Assembly (NCBI GenBank): GCA_021823305.1
Contig: JAKAOE010000076.1
Location: 1-7,721, forward strand
Length of the DNA: 7,721 nucleotides
Source: Acidobacteriota bacterium
GTDB taxonomy: Bacteria; Acidobacteriota; Terriglobia; Terriglobales; SCQP01
Reading direction: 5' to 3'
Positions 1 to 6,868 of the stretch are shown piece by piece. A program made the position numbers and the translations under genes. Under the pieces are notes generated by a model, which had not been told where the DNA came from, did not search any database, and saw only the letters and a list, made by a program, of their open reading frames with translations. Position 1 is the stretch's first letter; the number at the start of each line of letters is the position of its first letter.

Positions 1-59
1 CTGAGCACTCTCAGACTAGCCGGTCACAAGCCGCTCTGCCCTGCCGCGCACCAAGGATG

Positions 60-1421
60 TCAACAGAGCCAGACAGGTTCTACTATCGGTTGGATACGCA
101 GATCGCCCGCCTGCGGTTCGGCCTGGATGCGCGGCGCTGGCGCCCAGCGGTCCTTGAAGCGCAAAATCGGCGCTTCCAGCCACCGCCACGATGCCCCCGC
201 CAGCAGCAGCGCCGCCGTCAGCCCCAGCGCCCGCTGCTCCAGCAGCGCCGCCATGCCGGCGTGCGCGCCCACGCCCAGCGCCCCTCCGGCCAGCACCAGC
301 AGCGGATAGTGCACCAGGTACACCGCATAGCTCACCCGCCCCAGCCAGCACGCCGGCCGCAGCCGCAGCAGCCGTGCCGCCGGCGCCGTCCCGCCCGCCC
401 GCGTCACCGTCCACCCCACCACCGCCGCGAACCCCATCGCCAGCGCGCTGTACCCCAGCCCCGCGAACGCCGCGTTGGCGCGATGTAGCCCGGTGAACGC
501 CGCCAGCGCCGCCAACATCCCCAGCGCGGTGAACCCGGCGGCGCGCAGCCCGCGCTCGATCCGCTGCCGCGGCCAGGCGTCCAGCGCCAGCGCCAGCGCC
601 GCGCCCCACGCCAGGCTGTCGAACCGCGCCGGAAAGAACCGGTACTCGGGGAAGTAGCGCGTGTGCGCCGCCAGGCGCAGCGCCGGCGCCGCCACCATCG
701 CCGTCCCCAGCGCCAGCCACAGCCCCGCCGGCCGCATCCAGCGCACCACCGGCGCCCACAGCAGGTAGAACTGCTCCTCGATCGATAGCGACCACAGCAC
801 CGTCACCCCCGCCAGCACGAACTCCGGCGCCGCGAGCCGCCAGGAGCGGAAAAACTCCACCGTGCTCGACAGGAACGCCGCCTGCATCGCCCAGTACGCC
901 GTCGGCTGCCGTCCGCCCAGGAGCAGCGCCGCGCTGGCGTAGATCGCCAGCAGCAGGAAATAAATCGGAAAAATCCGCAGCGTCCGCCGCGCGTAAAACG
1001 TCCGGAAGTAGCGCGGTCGCTGCCGGCTGTGCAGCAGGATGGTTGTGATCAGGTATCCCGAAAGCACGAAAAACAGGTCCACCCCCACCCACCCCAGCCG
1101 CGTCGCCGGATTGGCCCACGGCATGCCCAGCGAATAGTGGAACGCGATCACGCCGCCTACGGCCAGCGCTCGCAGGCCGTCCAGTTCCAGCACACGCGCA
1201 TCGCGGGGGCCGTGCCTTTTGCTAGCGGGCAATTCGGCGCGGGGAGATCGTGAAACCCCGAAAGGAGGCCCGCCCCCGGGCAGCGAGGAGGCGTGGCCCC
1301 CGCGAGCCGGAGCGCTGGCTTGGGACGAACAGGGCCCCGAGCCGTCGCTCCGGCCAAGCGGGACGCGCGGCGTAGCCGCGCTGGGGCCCGCGCCCGTCAA
1401 TGGTTGGTGCGCCGCAGCCAT
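60..1421 (-). CDS. Acyltransferase-3 family integral membrane protein (OafA/YrhL-like)
   Basis: Probable membrane O-acyltransferase. This family moves acetyl or other acyl groups onto surface sugars, exopolysaccharide or peptidoglycan; the substrate here cannot be told. From the ATG at 1421 the protein is 453 aa. The conserved domain starts near residue 78 with LDGLRALAV and the family histidine H95 (IAFHYS). It continues with GVDLFFVLSGYLI (about 113-125), an Arg-rich YARRTLRIFPIY (143-154), LWSLSIEEQFYLLW (about 209-222) and a late SYAVYLVHYPLL segment, with many hydrophobic spans between. The ATG at 1421 is chosen because GGAGG lies 6 nt upstream. However, residues 1-76 are Pro/Gly/Ser/Arg-rich with codons unlike the rest (TCA, CGA, TCT, AGG), and this family usually begins shortly before LDGLRA. 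A GTG at 1193 (377 aa) or a TTG at 1232 are alternatives, although neither has a good ribosome site. The gene is divergent from the decarboxylase. Family is near certain; the start is not. Confidence 0.9.
   Translation of the reverse strand: MAAAHQPLTGAGPSAATPRVPLGRSDGSGPCSSQASAPARGGHASSLPGGGPPFGVSRSPRAELPASKRHGPRDARVLELDGLRALAVGGVIAFHYSLGMPWANPATRLGWVGVDLFFVLSGYLITTILLHSRQRPRYFRTFYARRTLRIFPIYFLLLAIYASAALLLGGRQPTAYWAMQAAFLSSTVEFFRSWRLAAPEFVLAGVTVLWSLSIEEQFYLLWAPVVRWMRPAGLWLALGTAMVAAPALRLAAHTRYFPEYRFFPARFDSLAWGAALALALDAWPRQRIERGLRAAGFTALGMLAALAAFTGLHRANAAFAGLGYSALAMGFAAVVGWTVTRAGGTAPAARLLRLRPACWLGRVSYAVYLVHYPLLVLAGGALGVGAHAGMAALLEQRALGLTAALLLAGASWRWLEAPILRFKDRWAPAPRIQAEPQAGDLRIQPIVEPVWLC
1306..1389. 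repeat. Cluster of nested inverted repeats (REP-like candidate)
   Basis: Four complementary arm pairs occur in 84 bp. GCCGGAGCG (1306-1314) pairs with CGCTCCGGC (1346-1354). GCTTGG (1318-1323) pairs with CCAAGC (1354-1359). GGGCCCC (1332-1338) pairs with GGGGCCC (1383-1389). A perfect 7-bp hairpin GCGCGGC-GTA-GCCGCGC occupies 1365-1381. A fifth small hairpin, GCCCG-CCCC-CGGGC, lies just outside at 1268-1281. The first three pairs cross one another, so they cannot all form as simple nested stems. The block lies between the conserved part of the acyltransferase gene and the divergent decarboxylase. It is either intergenic or inside the doubtful 5' end of the acyltransferase gene. Short GC palindromes arise easily at this GC content, but their density here exceeds what I noticed in the coding regions. 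A dispersed REP-type element, an attenuator or a structured RNA are all possible; copy number elsewhere is unknown. Confidence 0.5.
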
Positions 1422-1427
1422 CAAATT

Positions 1428-1432
1428 CCTCC
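1428..1432 (-). promoter_or_regulatory. Shine-Dalgarno GGAGG for the acyltransferase ATG
   Basis: Read on the minus strand, the sequence is TGGAGGAATTTGATG, so a perfect GGAGG sits 6 nt before the ATG at 1421-1419. It is the clearest ribosome site noticed in the window and the main reason to start the acyltransferase at 1421. The coding quality of the next 76 codons argues the other way. Confidence 0.55.
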
Positions 1433-1436
1433 ACGC

Positions 1437-1442
1437 TATCAT
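1437..1442 (+). promoter_or_regulatory. Possible -10 element (TATCAT) for the decarboxylase
   Basis: TATCAT is one of very few AT-containing hexamers in this region and lies 8 nt before the ATG at 1451. A transcript from it would have almost no 5' leader, which agrees with the absence of a Shine-Dalgarno before that ATG. No -35 match is visible at 15-19 nt spacing; TTGGTG at 1404 is 27 nt away. The element falls beside the acyltransferase ribosome site on the other strand, so transcription of the two genes would interfere here. Confidence 0.3.
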
Positions 1443-1450
1443 TGAATCGC

Positions 1451-2905
1451 ATGCCGGGCGACGCCACTGCGGACTCAACCCTCGAAACCCTGCGGCGCGC
1501 CTGGGATGCGCGCGAGCTGCGCCGCTTTGCCCGCGCCTGCGGCGACTTGGCCGTGCGCGAGCTCACCCAGGACGGCCGCGGCCCGGTGCGCGCGCCCGAT
1601 TTCGAGCGCCGCGCCCGCCGCCTGCTGGCCGCCAGGCCCGGCGGCGGCGCGGCCGCGGCGCCGGCCCGCCTCGCCCAACTGATCGCCGCCAGCCTGCATC
1701 AAAGCCATCCCTGCGCCATGGCGCAGCAGATCCCCGCGCCCGTGCCGCTGGCCGCGCTGGCCGAGTCCGTGACCGCGGCGCTCAACCAGAGCATCGCCGT
1801 TTGGGACATGTCGCCCGCCGGCACGCTGGTGGATCGCGAGGTCATGCGCCGCTTCCGCAGGCTGCTCGGCTATCCCGCCGCCGCCTCCGGCACCTTCACC
1901 CCCGGCGGCAGCTTCGCCAACCTCACCGCGCTGCTGGCCGCCCGCGCCGCGCTCGCGCCCCGCGCCTGGCGCCGCGGCGGCGGCAGCATCGGCATCCTCG
2001 CCGGCGCTCAGACCCACTACTCGATCGCGCGCGCCGCCGGCATTCTCGGCTTGGGCGCCGATCGCGTCTTCGCCATCCCCACCGACGCCGCCCACCGCAC
2101 CGATCCCGCCGCCGTGGACGCGGCCGCCGCGCGGGCGCGCCGCGCCGGCTGCCGCCGCCTCATTCTGGTCGCCACCAGCGGGTCCACCTCCACCGGCAGC
2201 TTCGACGATCTCGCTGCGCTGGCCGCCGCCGCCCGCCGCCTCGGCGCCTGGTTGCACGTGGATGCCGCCCACGGCGGCGGCTTGGCCTTCAGCCGCCGCC
2301 TCAAGCCGCTGCTGCGCGGCATCGGGCAGGCCGACTCCATCGCCTTTGACCCCCACAAGATGATGTTCATGCCCCTCTCCGCCGGCGCCGTGCTGGTGCG
2401 GCGCGGCGCGGCGCTGCGGGGTGCCTTCGAGCAGCACGCCCCCTACCTCTTTCGCCCCTACCCGGCGCCCGTCGCCGACGTCGGCCCATTCACGCTTGCC
2501 TGCTCGCAGCGTTTCGAGGCGCTCAAGGTCTGGCTGGTGTGGCAGGCCTACGGCCCGGAGCTGTTCGCCGCCATGGCCGAGTCCGCCTGCGACGCCGCCC
2601 AAGCCGCCTTCCACCGCTGCCTCGCCTCGCCCCGCTTCGAGCCCGCGCATCGCCCGCAGAGCAACATCTTCTGCTTCCGCTTGCGCCGCCCGCCACGCGC
2701 CGCCCGCGCCGCTGACCGGCTGCATTGGCGCATCATGGAGGCAGTGAACGCCGGCGGCCAAGCCTACCTCAGCAGCACTGTGCTCGACGGTCGCCGCTGC
2801 CTCCGCCTGGTGGCCATGAACCCGCGCTCCCGCCCCGCGCACGCCGCCCGCGTCTTGGCCGCCGCCGAGCGCGCCGCCCAAGGGCTGGGCGCCGCAGCAC
2901 AATGA
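1451..2905 (+). CDS. PLP-dependent group II decarboxylase (GAD/diaminobutyrate decarboxylase-like)
   Basis: Fold-type I pyridoxal-phosphate enzyme of the pyridoxal-dependent decarboxylase family, 484 aa, close to the family norm. Seen in order: an N-terminal helical part; ALNQSIAVWDMSPAGTLVD, which resembles the substrate-site stretch of diaminobutyrate and related decarboxylases; FTPGGSFANLTAL, the phosphate-binding loop; T188-H189-Y190 with the histidine expected to stack on the cofactor; ATSGSTSTGSFDDL; HVDAAHGGG with D271 facing the pyridine nitrogen; and DPHKMM with K303 as the Schiff-base lysine; then ALKVWLVWQAYGPELF. Glutamate, cysteine-sulfinate, diaminobutyrate and aromatic amino acid decarboxylases share this frame, and the substrate cannot be fixed by eye. 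The ATG at 1451 is preferred. An in-frame ATG at 1400 would extend the protein by 17 residues into the acyltransferase 5' region and has no ribosome site either. The stop overlaps the hemE start as ATGA. Confidence 0.92.
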   Translation: MPGDATADSTLETLRRAWDARELRRFARACGDLAVRELTQDGRGPVRAPDFERRARRLLAARPGGGAAAAPARLAQLIAASLHQSHPCAMAQQIPAPVPLAALAESVTAALNQSIAVWDMSPAGTLVDREVMRRFRRLLGYPAAASGTFTPGGSFANLTALLAARAALAPRAWRRGGGSIGILAGAQTHYSIARAAGILGLGADRVFAIPTDAAHRTDPAAVDAAAARARRAGCRRLILVATSGSTSTGSFDDLAALAAAARRLGAWLHVDAAHGGGLAFSRRLKPLLRGIGQADSIAFDPHKMMFMPLSAGAVLVRRGAALRGAFEQHAPYLFRPYPAPVADVGPFTLACSQRFEALKVWLVWQAYGPELFAAMAESACDAAQAAFHRCLASPRFEPAHRPQSNIFCFRLRRPPRAARAADRLHWRIMEAVNAGGQAYLSSTVLDGRRCLRLVAMNPRSRPAHAARVLAAAERAAQGLGAAAQ

Positions 2906-3939
2906 CGCCGCGCCAGCGTTTCCTCGCCGCCTGCCGCTGCCGCCCGGTGGACCGCCCGCCCGTCTGGCTGCTGCGCCAGGCCGGCCGCTACATGGCCGAG
3001 TACCGCGCCGTGCGCGCCCGCCACTCGCTGCTTGACATCTGCCGCACCCCGGCGCTGGCCGCCGAGGTCACCATCACCGCCGCCGAACGCCTAGGCGTGG
3101 ACGCGGCGATTATCTTCGCCGACCTGCTCCTGCCCGCCGCGCCGCTCGGCCTCGAGCTCGAGTTCGCCGCCGGCGAAGGCCCGCGTCTCTCGCCCCCGCT
3201 GCGCACCGCGGAGCAGATCGCCCGCCTGCCCGAGCAATGGGGCGGCGCGCTCGACTGCGTCAGCGAGGCGATCGCCCGCGTCCGCGCCCACTTCGGCCCC
3301 GGCGGCCTGCCGGTCATCGGCTTCGCCGGCGCGCCCTTCACCCTCGCCAGCTATCTCATTGAGGGCGGCGGCTCGCGCAACTTCATCGAGACCAAGCGCC
3401 TGCTCCACGCCCAGCCTGCCGCCTGGGACGAGCTGATGCGCAAGCTCACCGCCGGCCTCGCCGGCTTCCTCGAGCAACAGGCCGCCGCCGGCGCCGACGC
3501 GCTGCATCTCTTCGACAGTTGGGCCGGCGCGCTCAGCCCGGACGATTACCGCCGCGCCGTCCTGCCCCACACCCGCCGCCTGGTCGAACTCGCCGGCGCC
3601 GCCGGCATTCCGGTGATCTACTTTTCCACCGGCGCCGCCGGCTTCCTCGAAGCCGTCGCCGAAACCGGCGCTGCCGTTCTCGGCCTCGATTGGCGCATCT
3701 CGCTCAGTGCCGCCTGGGAGCGCCTCTCGCGCTACGTGCAACCGCCGCCCGCGCTGCAGGGCAACCTCGATCCCGCCCTGCTGCTCGCCGGCCCCGAGGC
3801 CGCCTGCGCCGCCGCCCGCGCCATGCTCGCCCAGGCGCGCGGCCGCTCCGGCTACATCTTCAACCTCGGCCACGGCATCCTGCCGGAGACGCCGGTCGAG
3901 ACCGTCCAGGCGCTGATCCGGTGCGTGCGGGGGGATTGA
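2902..3939 (+). CDS. hemE: Uroporphyrinogen decarboxylase HemE
   Basis: Cytoplasmic enzyme that removes four carboxyl groups from the acetate side chains of uroporphyrinogen III to give coproporphyrinogen III, in the haem branch of tetrapyrrole synthesis. The protein is 345 aa, full length for the family. The first signature is PVWLLRQAGRYM (residues 20-31, arginines R25 and R29), with Leu where many homologues have Met. Catalytic aspartate D74 lies in IIFADLLL. The second signature GFAGAPFTLASYLIEG contains Y151. S206 lies in LFDSWAGAL and H324 in NLGHGILPETP. These match the Asp, Tyr, Ser and His of the characterised enzymes. The ATG at 2902 overlaps the decarboxylase stop by 4 bp (ATGA), and no good ribosome site precedes it, so translation is probably coupled to the upstream gene. 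An upstream in-frame start at 2725 lies wholly inside the decarboxylase gene and is rejected. Confidence 0.97.
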   Translation: MTPRQRFLAACRCRPVDRPPVWLLRQAGRYMAEYRAVRARHSLLDICRTPALAAEVTITAAERLGVDAAIIFADLLLPAAPLGLELEFAAGEGPRLSPPLRTAEQIARLPEQWGGALDCVSEAIARVRAHFGPGGLPVIGFAGAPFTLASYLIEGGGSRNFIETKRLLHAQPAAWDELMRKLTAGLAGFLEQQAAAGADALHLFDSWAGALSPDDYRRAVLPHTRRLVELAGAAGIPVIYFSTGAAGFLEAVAETGAAVLGLDWRISLSAAWERLSRYVQPPPALQGNLDPALLLAGPEAACAAARAMLAQARGRSGYIFNLGHGILPETPVETVQALIRCVRGD

Positions 3940-3945
3940 TAAAAT
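3937..3945 (+). promoter_or_regulatory. Possible extended -10 promoter (TGATAAAAT) for uvrA
   Basis: TG-A-TAAAAT matches an extended -10 element, a type that can work without a good -35, and no good -35 is visible. The TG comes from the hemE stop codon itself. Transcription would begin near 3952, giving a leader of under 10 nt before the uvrA ATG at 3961. GCGGGG (3927-3932) and CCCCGC (3954-3959) flank it as an inverted repeat. Confidence 0.35.
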
Positions 3946-3960
3946 GAAAGTTTCCCCGCC

Positions 3961-6813
3961 ATGTCGGAGTCCATTCAGGTCCGCGGCGCGCGTGTCCACA
4001 ACCTCAAGAACGTCTCGCTCGACCTTCCGCTGAACGCGCTCACCGTCGTCACCGGCGTCAGCGGCTCGGGCAAGAGCAGTCTGGCGTTCGACACCCTCTA
4101 CGCCGAAGGCCAGCGCCGTTACGTCGAGTCGCTTTCCGCCTATGCGCGCCAGTTTCTCGAGCGCATGGAGAAGCCCGAGGTGGACGCGATCGAGGGCATC
4201 GCCCCCGCCGTCGCCATCCGCCAGAAGGCCGCCGGCCGCAACCCCCGCTCCACCGTCGCCACCGTCACCGAAATCTACGATTATCTGCGCCTGCTCTACG
4301 CCCGCGCCGGCGAAACCATCTGTCCCGGCTGCGGCCTCGCGGTCGAGCGCGACGACGTGGACAGCGCCGTCGCCCGCGCCCTGCGCGACGCCGCCGGCGC
4401 GCGCGCGCTGGTGCTGTTTCCCGCCCTGCCGCCCACCGCGCCGGACGCACCTGCCCTCGCGCCCCGTTTGAGCGAGCTGCGCGGCAAGGGCTTCAACCGC
4501 CTCTGGCAGGATGGCCGCACGGTCGAGTTCTCCACCCCCGAATCGCTGCTCGAGCTCGACCTCGCCAAGCCGGTGATGGCCGTCGCCGACCGCCTGGTCA
4601 TCGAGCCCGGCGCCCGCGCCCGCCTCGCCGACGCCTTCGAAACTGCCTACCGCGAGGCCGGCGAGGCGGTGCTGCTGCTGCCCGGCGGCGACGCCGGCCC
4701 GCGCCGCCTGCGCTACCACGAGCGGCGCGAGTGCAAGCGCTGCGGCCGCGCCTTTCCCGCGCCCGAGCCGCAGATGTTCTCGTTCAACCATCCCCAGGGC
4801 GCCTGCCCGCGCTGCCAGGGCTTCGGCAATACCGCCGACATCGCCGAGGAGCGCGTCGTGCCCGATCCCTCGCGCAGCCTGCGCGCCGGCGCCATCGAGC
4901 CTTGGAACCGGCCCCGCGGCTTGAAGTGGCGCCGCGCCATGGAACGGTTCGCCGCGGCGGAGGGCATCCCGCTCGACCTTCCCTGGCGCGAACTCACGCC
5001 CGCCCAGCGCAGGCGCATCTGGGATGGGGAAGGGAAGTTTCCCGGCGTGCGCGGCTTCTTCGAGCGCCTGGAGCGCAAGAAGTACCGCGTCCACGTGCGC
5101 GTGCTGATCAGCCGCTACCGCGGCTACGCCCCCTGCCCGGAGTGCGGTGGCGCCCGCCTCCGCCCCGAAGCGCTCCAGGTCAAGCTGCGCTCCTCCGCCG
5201 CCCCCGCGCCGCTGCACATCGGCGAGCTCGCCGTGCTGCCGGTGGCCGGGGCGCTGCGCTTCTTTGATGGCCTCCAGCTCGCTCCCCAGGCCGCCGCCAT
5301 CGCCGCCGGGCTGGTGCGCGAGGTGCGCCAGCGGCTCGAGTTCCTGCGCAAGGTCGGGCTCGACTACCTCGGCCTCGACCGCCGCGCCGGCACCCTCTCC
5401 GGCGGCGAGGCGCAGCGCATCCAGCTCGCCACCTGCCTCGGCAACCAGTTGGTGGGCGCCCTCTACGTCCTGGACGAGCCCTCCATCGGCCTGCATCCGC
5501 GCGACAGCCGCCGCCTCATCGCCATCCTTCAGGAACTCCGCGACCTCGGCAACACGCTGGTGGTCGTCGAGCACGATGCCGAGATGATGCGCGCCGGCGA
5601 CCATCTCGTGGACCTCGGCCCCGGCGCCGGCGAGCTCGGCGGCGAGGTCGTCGCCGCCGGCCCCTGGACCGCCGTGCGCGACGCCCCGCGCTCGCTCACC
5701 GGCCAGTACCTGCGCGGCGACCGCCGCATTCCGCTGCCCGCCCGGCGCCGCCATCCCGGCCGCCGCCGTCTGCGCATCGAGGCCGCCACCGCCCACAACC
5801 TGCGCAGCCTCGACGTCGAGATCCCTCTCGGCCTGCTGGTCGCCGTCACCGGCGTCTCCGGCAGCGGCAAGAGCACGCTGGTGCACGACGTCCTCTATCG
5901 CAACCTGCGCCGCGCCCTGCACGGCGCCGCCGCGCCCGCGAACGCGTCCGCGGAGGACAACGGCGCCGAATCCGGCGACGCCCGCGCCGGCTGCCGCGCC
6001 CTGCACGGCGTCGCCGAGCTGAGCGAGGTGGTGCTGGTGGACCAGTCGCCCATCGGCCGCACCCCGCGCTCCAACCCGGTGACCTACATCAAGGCCTTCG
6101 ACGCCATCCGCGAGCTCTTCGCCCAGCAGCCGGAGGCGCGCAAGCGCGGCCTCCGCGCCGGCCACTTCTCCTTCAACGTCCCCGGCGGCCGCTGCGAAAC
6201 CTGCCAGGGCGACGGCGTGGTCACTGTGGACATGCAGTTCCTCGCCGACGTCGCCCTGGTGTGCGAGGAGTGCGGCGGCACGCGCTATCAGGCCGGCACC
6301 TTGGCGGTCGAGGCGCTCGGGCTCAACATCCACCAGGTGCTGCAGCTCACCGTGCAGGAGGCCATCCGCCACTTCGCCGCCCATCCCCGCATCACTCGCC
6401 CGCTCCACCTGCTGGAGGAGATCGGCCTCGGTTATCTCCGCCTCGGACAGTCCGCCACCACGCTCTCCGGCGGCGAGGCCCAGCGCGTCAAGCTCGCCGC
6501 CCATCTCGCCCAGCCCCGCGCCGCCGCCCGCACGTTGTTTCTGTTCGACGAACCCACCACCGGGTTGCACTTCGACGACATCGCCAAGCTCCTGGCCGCC
6601 CTCGATCGCCTGATCGCCGCCGGCGGCTCGGTGGTGGTGATCGAGCACAACCTCGACGTCATCAAGTGCGCCGACTGGATCCTCGACCTCGGCCCCGAAG
6701 CCGCCGCCGCCGGCGGCTGTCTGGTGGCGGAGGGCCCGCCCGAGCTGGTCGCCCGGTCCCCCGGCTCCCGCACCGCTCCCTTCCTCGCCGCCGCCCTCGC
6801 CGGCCAGGAATAA
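3961..6813 (+). CDS. uvrA: Excinuclease ABC subunit UvrA
   Basis: DNA damage-recognition ATPase of nucleotide excision repair; a dimer works with UvrB to find bulky lesions before UvrC cuts. The protein is 950 aa, close to the 940 aa of E. coli UvrA, with both ABC modules complete. Module one: Walker A G32-VSGSGKSS, a CPGC at C121/C124, a zinc-binding set C258-C261-C282-C285, a further CPEC at C392/C395, signature [12 protein letters not shown] from L479, Walker B LYVLDEP at 501-507 and switch histidine H538. Module two: Walker A G631-VSGSGKST, the [13 protein letters not shown] segment, zinc finger C745-C748-C768-C771, signature [12 protein letters not shown] from L835, Walker B LFLFDEP at 859-865 and H896. 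A short Ala/Gly/Asp-rich linker follows the second Walker A. The ATG at 3961 gives the usual [15 protein letters not shown] opening; only a weak GAAAG precedes it. It lies 21 bp after hemE. I see no LexA-type box upstream. Confidence 0.98.
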   Translation: MSESIQVRGARVHNLKNVSLDLPLNALTVVTGVSGSGKSSLAFDTLYAEGQRRYVESLSAYARQFLERMEKPEVDAIEGIAPAVAIRQKAAGRNPRSTVATVTEIYDYLRLLYARAGETICPGCGLAVERDDVDSAVARALRDAAGARALVLFPALPPTAPDAPALAPRLSELRGKGFNRLWQDGRTVEFSTPESLLELDLAKPVMAVADRLVIEPGARARLADAFETAYREAGEAVLLLPGGDAGPRRLRYHERRECKRCGRAFPAPEPQMFSFNHPQGACPRCQGFGNTADIAEERVVPDPSRSLRAGAIEPWNRPRGLKWRRAMERFAAAEGIPLDLPWRELTPAQRRRIWDGEGKFPGVRGFFERLERKKYRVHVRVLISRYRGYAPCPECGGARLRPEALQVKLRSSAAPAPLHIGELAVLPVAGALRFFDGLQLAPQAAAIAAGLVREVRQRLEFLRKVGLDYLGLDRRAGTLSGGEAQRIQLATCLGNQLVGALYVLDEPSIGLHPRDSRRLIAILQELRDLGNTLVVVEHDAEMMRAGDHLVDLGPGAGELGGEVVAAGPWTAVRDAPRSLTGQYLRGDRRIPLPARRRHPGRRRLRIEAATAHNLRSLDVEIPLGLLVAVTGVSGSGKSTLVHDVLYRNLRRALHGAAAPANASAEDNGAESGDARAGCRALHGVAELSEVVLVDQSPIGRTPRSNPVTYIKAFDAIRELFAQQPEARKRGLRAGHFSFNVPGGRCETCQGDGVVTVDMQFLADVALVCEECGGTRYQAGTLAVEALGLNIHQVLQLTVQEAIRHFAAHPRITRPLHLLEEIGLGYLRLGQSATTLSGGEAQRVKLAAHLAQPRAAARTLFLFDEPTTGLHFDDIAKLLAALDRLIAAGGSVVVIEHNLDVIKCADWILDLGPEAAAAGGCLVAEGPPELVARSPGSRTAPFLAAALAGQE

Positions 6814-6816
6814 CCT

Positions 6817-6846
6817 TTGTCACCGGCAGGCAAAACGTCGCATCCT
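6817..6846 (+). promoter_or_regulatory. Weak candidate promoter in the uvrA-downstream gap
   Basis: TTGTCA at 6817-6822 matches five of six -35 consensus bases. CATCCT at 6841-6846, 18 nt downstream, matches only three of six -10 bases. The 55-bp gap after the uvrA stop has no hairpin-plus-T-tract terminator, so read-through from uvrA is equally plausible. Confidence 0.2.
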
Positions 6847-6868
6847 TAGGGAAAGCGGGGATGCCGAA

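Noticed and set aside
1..14. Small hairpin CTGAG-CACT-CTCAG downstream of the acyltransferase stop
   Set aside because: The stem is only 5 bp, there is no T-tract on the relevant strand, and the left flank is outside the window, so a terminator cannot be claimed.
16..1119. 367-codon minus-strand frame overlapping the acyltransferase in another frame
   Set aside because: It is a Gly/Ala/Arg repeat-like product, while the other frame carries all acyltransferase-3 motifs.
1293..1445. Short GTG-initiated frame (50 aa, basic) in the repeat region, after GAGGAG
   Set aside because: The ribosome-like motif is only 2 nt from the GTG, the product is low-complexity, and the palindromes explain the sequence better.
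1219..2349. 376-codon plus-strand frame overlapping the repeat region and the decarboxylase
   Set aside because: It becomes an Arg/Pro-rich shadow of the decarboxylase and has no start signal worth trusting.
1475..2902. 475-codon minus-strand frame antisense to the decarboxylase
   Set aside because: It is a low-complexity Gly/Ala/Glu product and a GC-driven shadow of a gene with a complete PLP site.
3940..3960. LexA/SOS operator upstream of uvrA
   Set aside because: I looked for CTGT-N8-ACAG and GTTC/GAAC half-site pairs and found none.
3091..6648. Open frame of 1185 codons on the minus strand, antisense to hemE and uvrA
   Set aside because: Its product is Gly/Ala/Glu/Gln-rich with no domain, and it mirrors two genes with intact catalytic motifs. 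Long antisense frames are expected at this GC content.
6811..6868. Transcription terminator after uvrA
   Set aside because: There is no stem followed by a T-run in the 55-bp gap.
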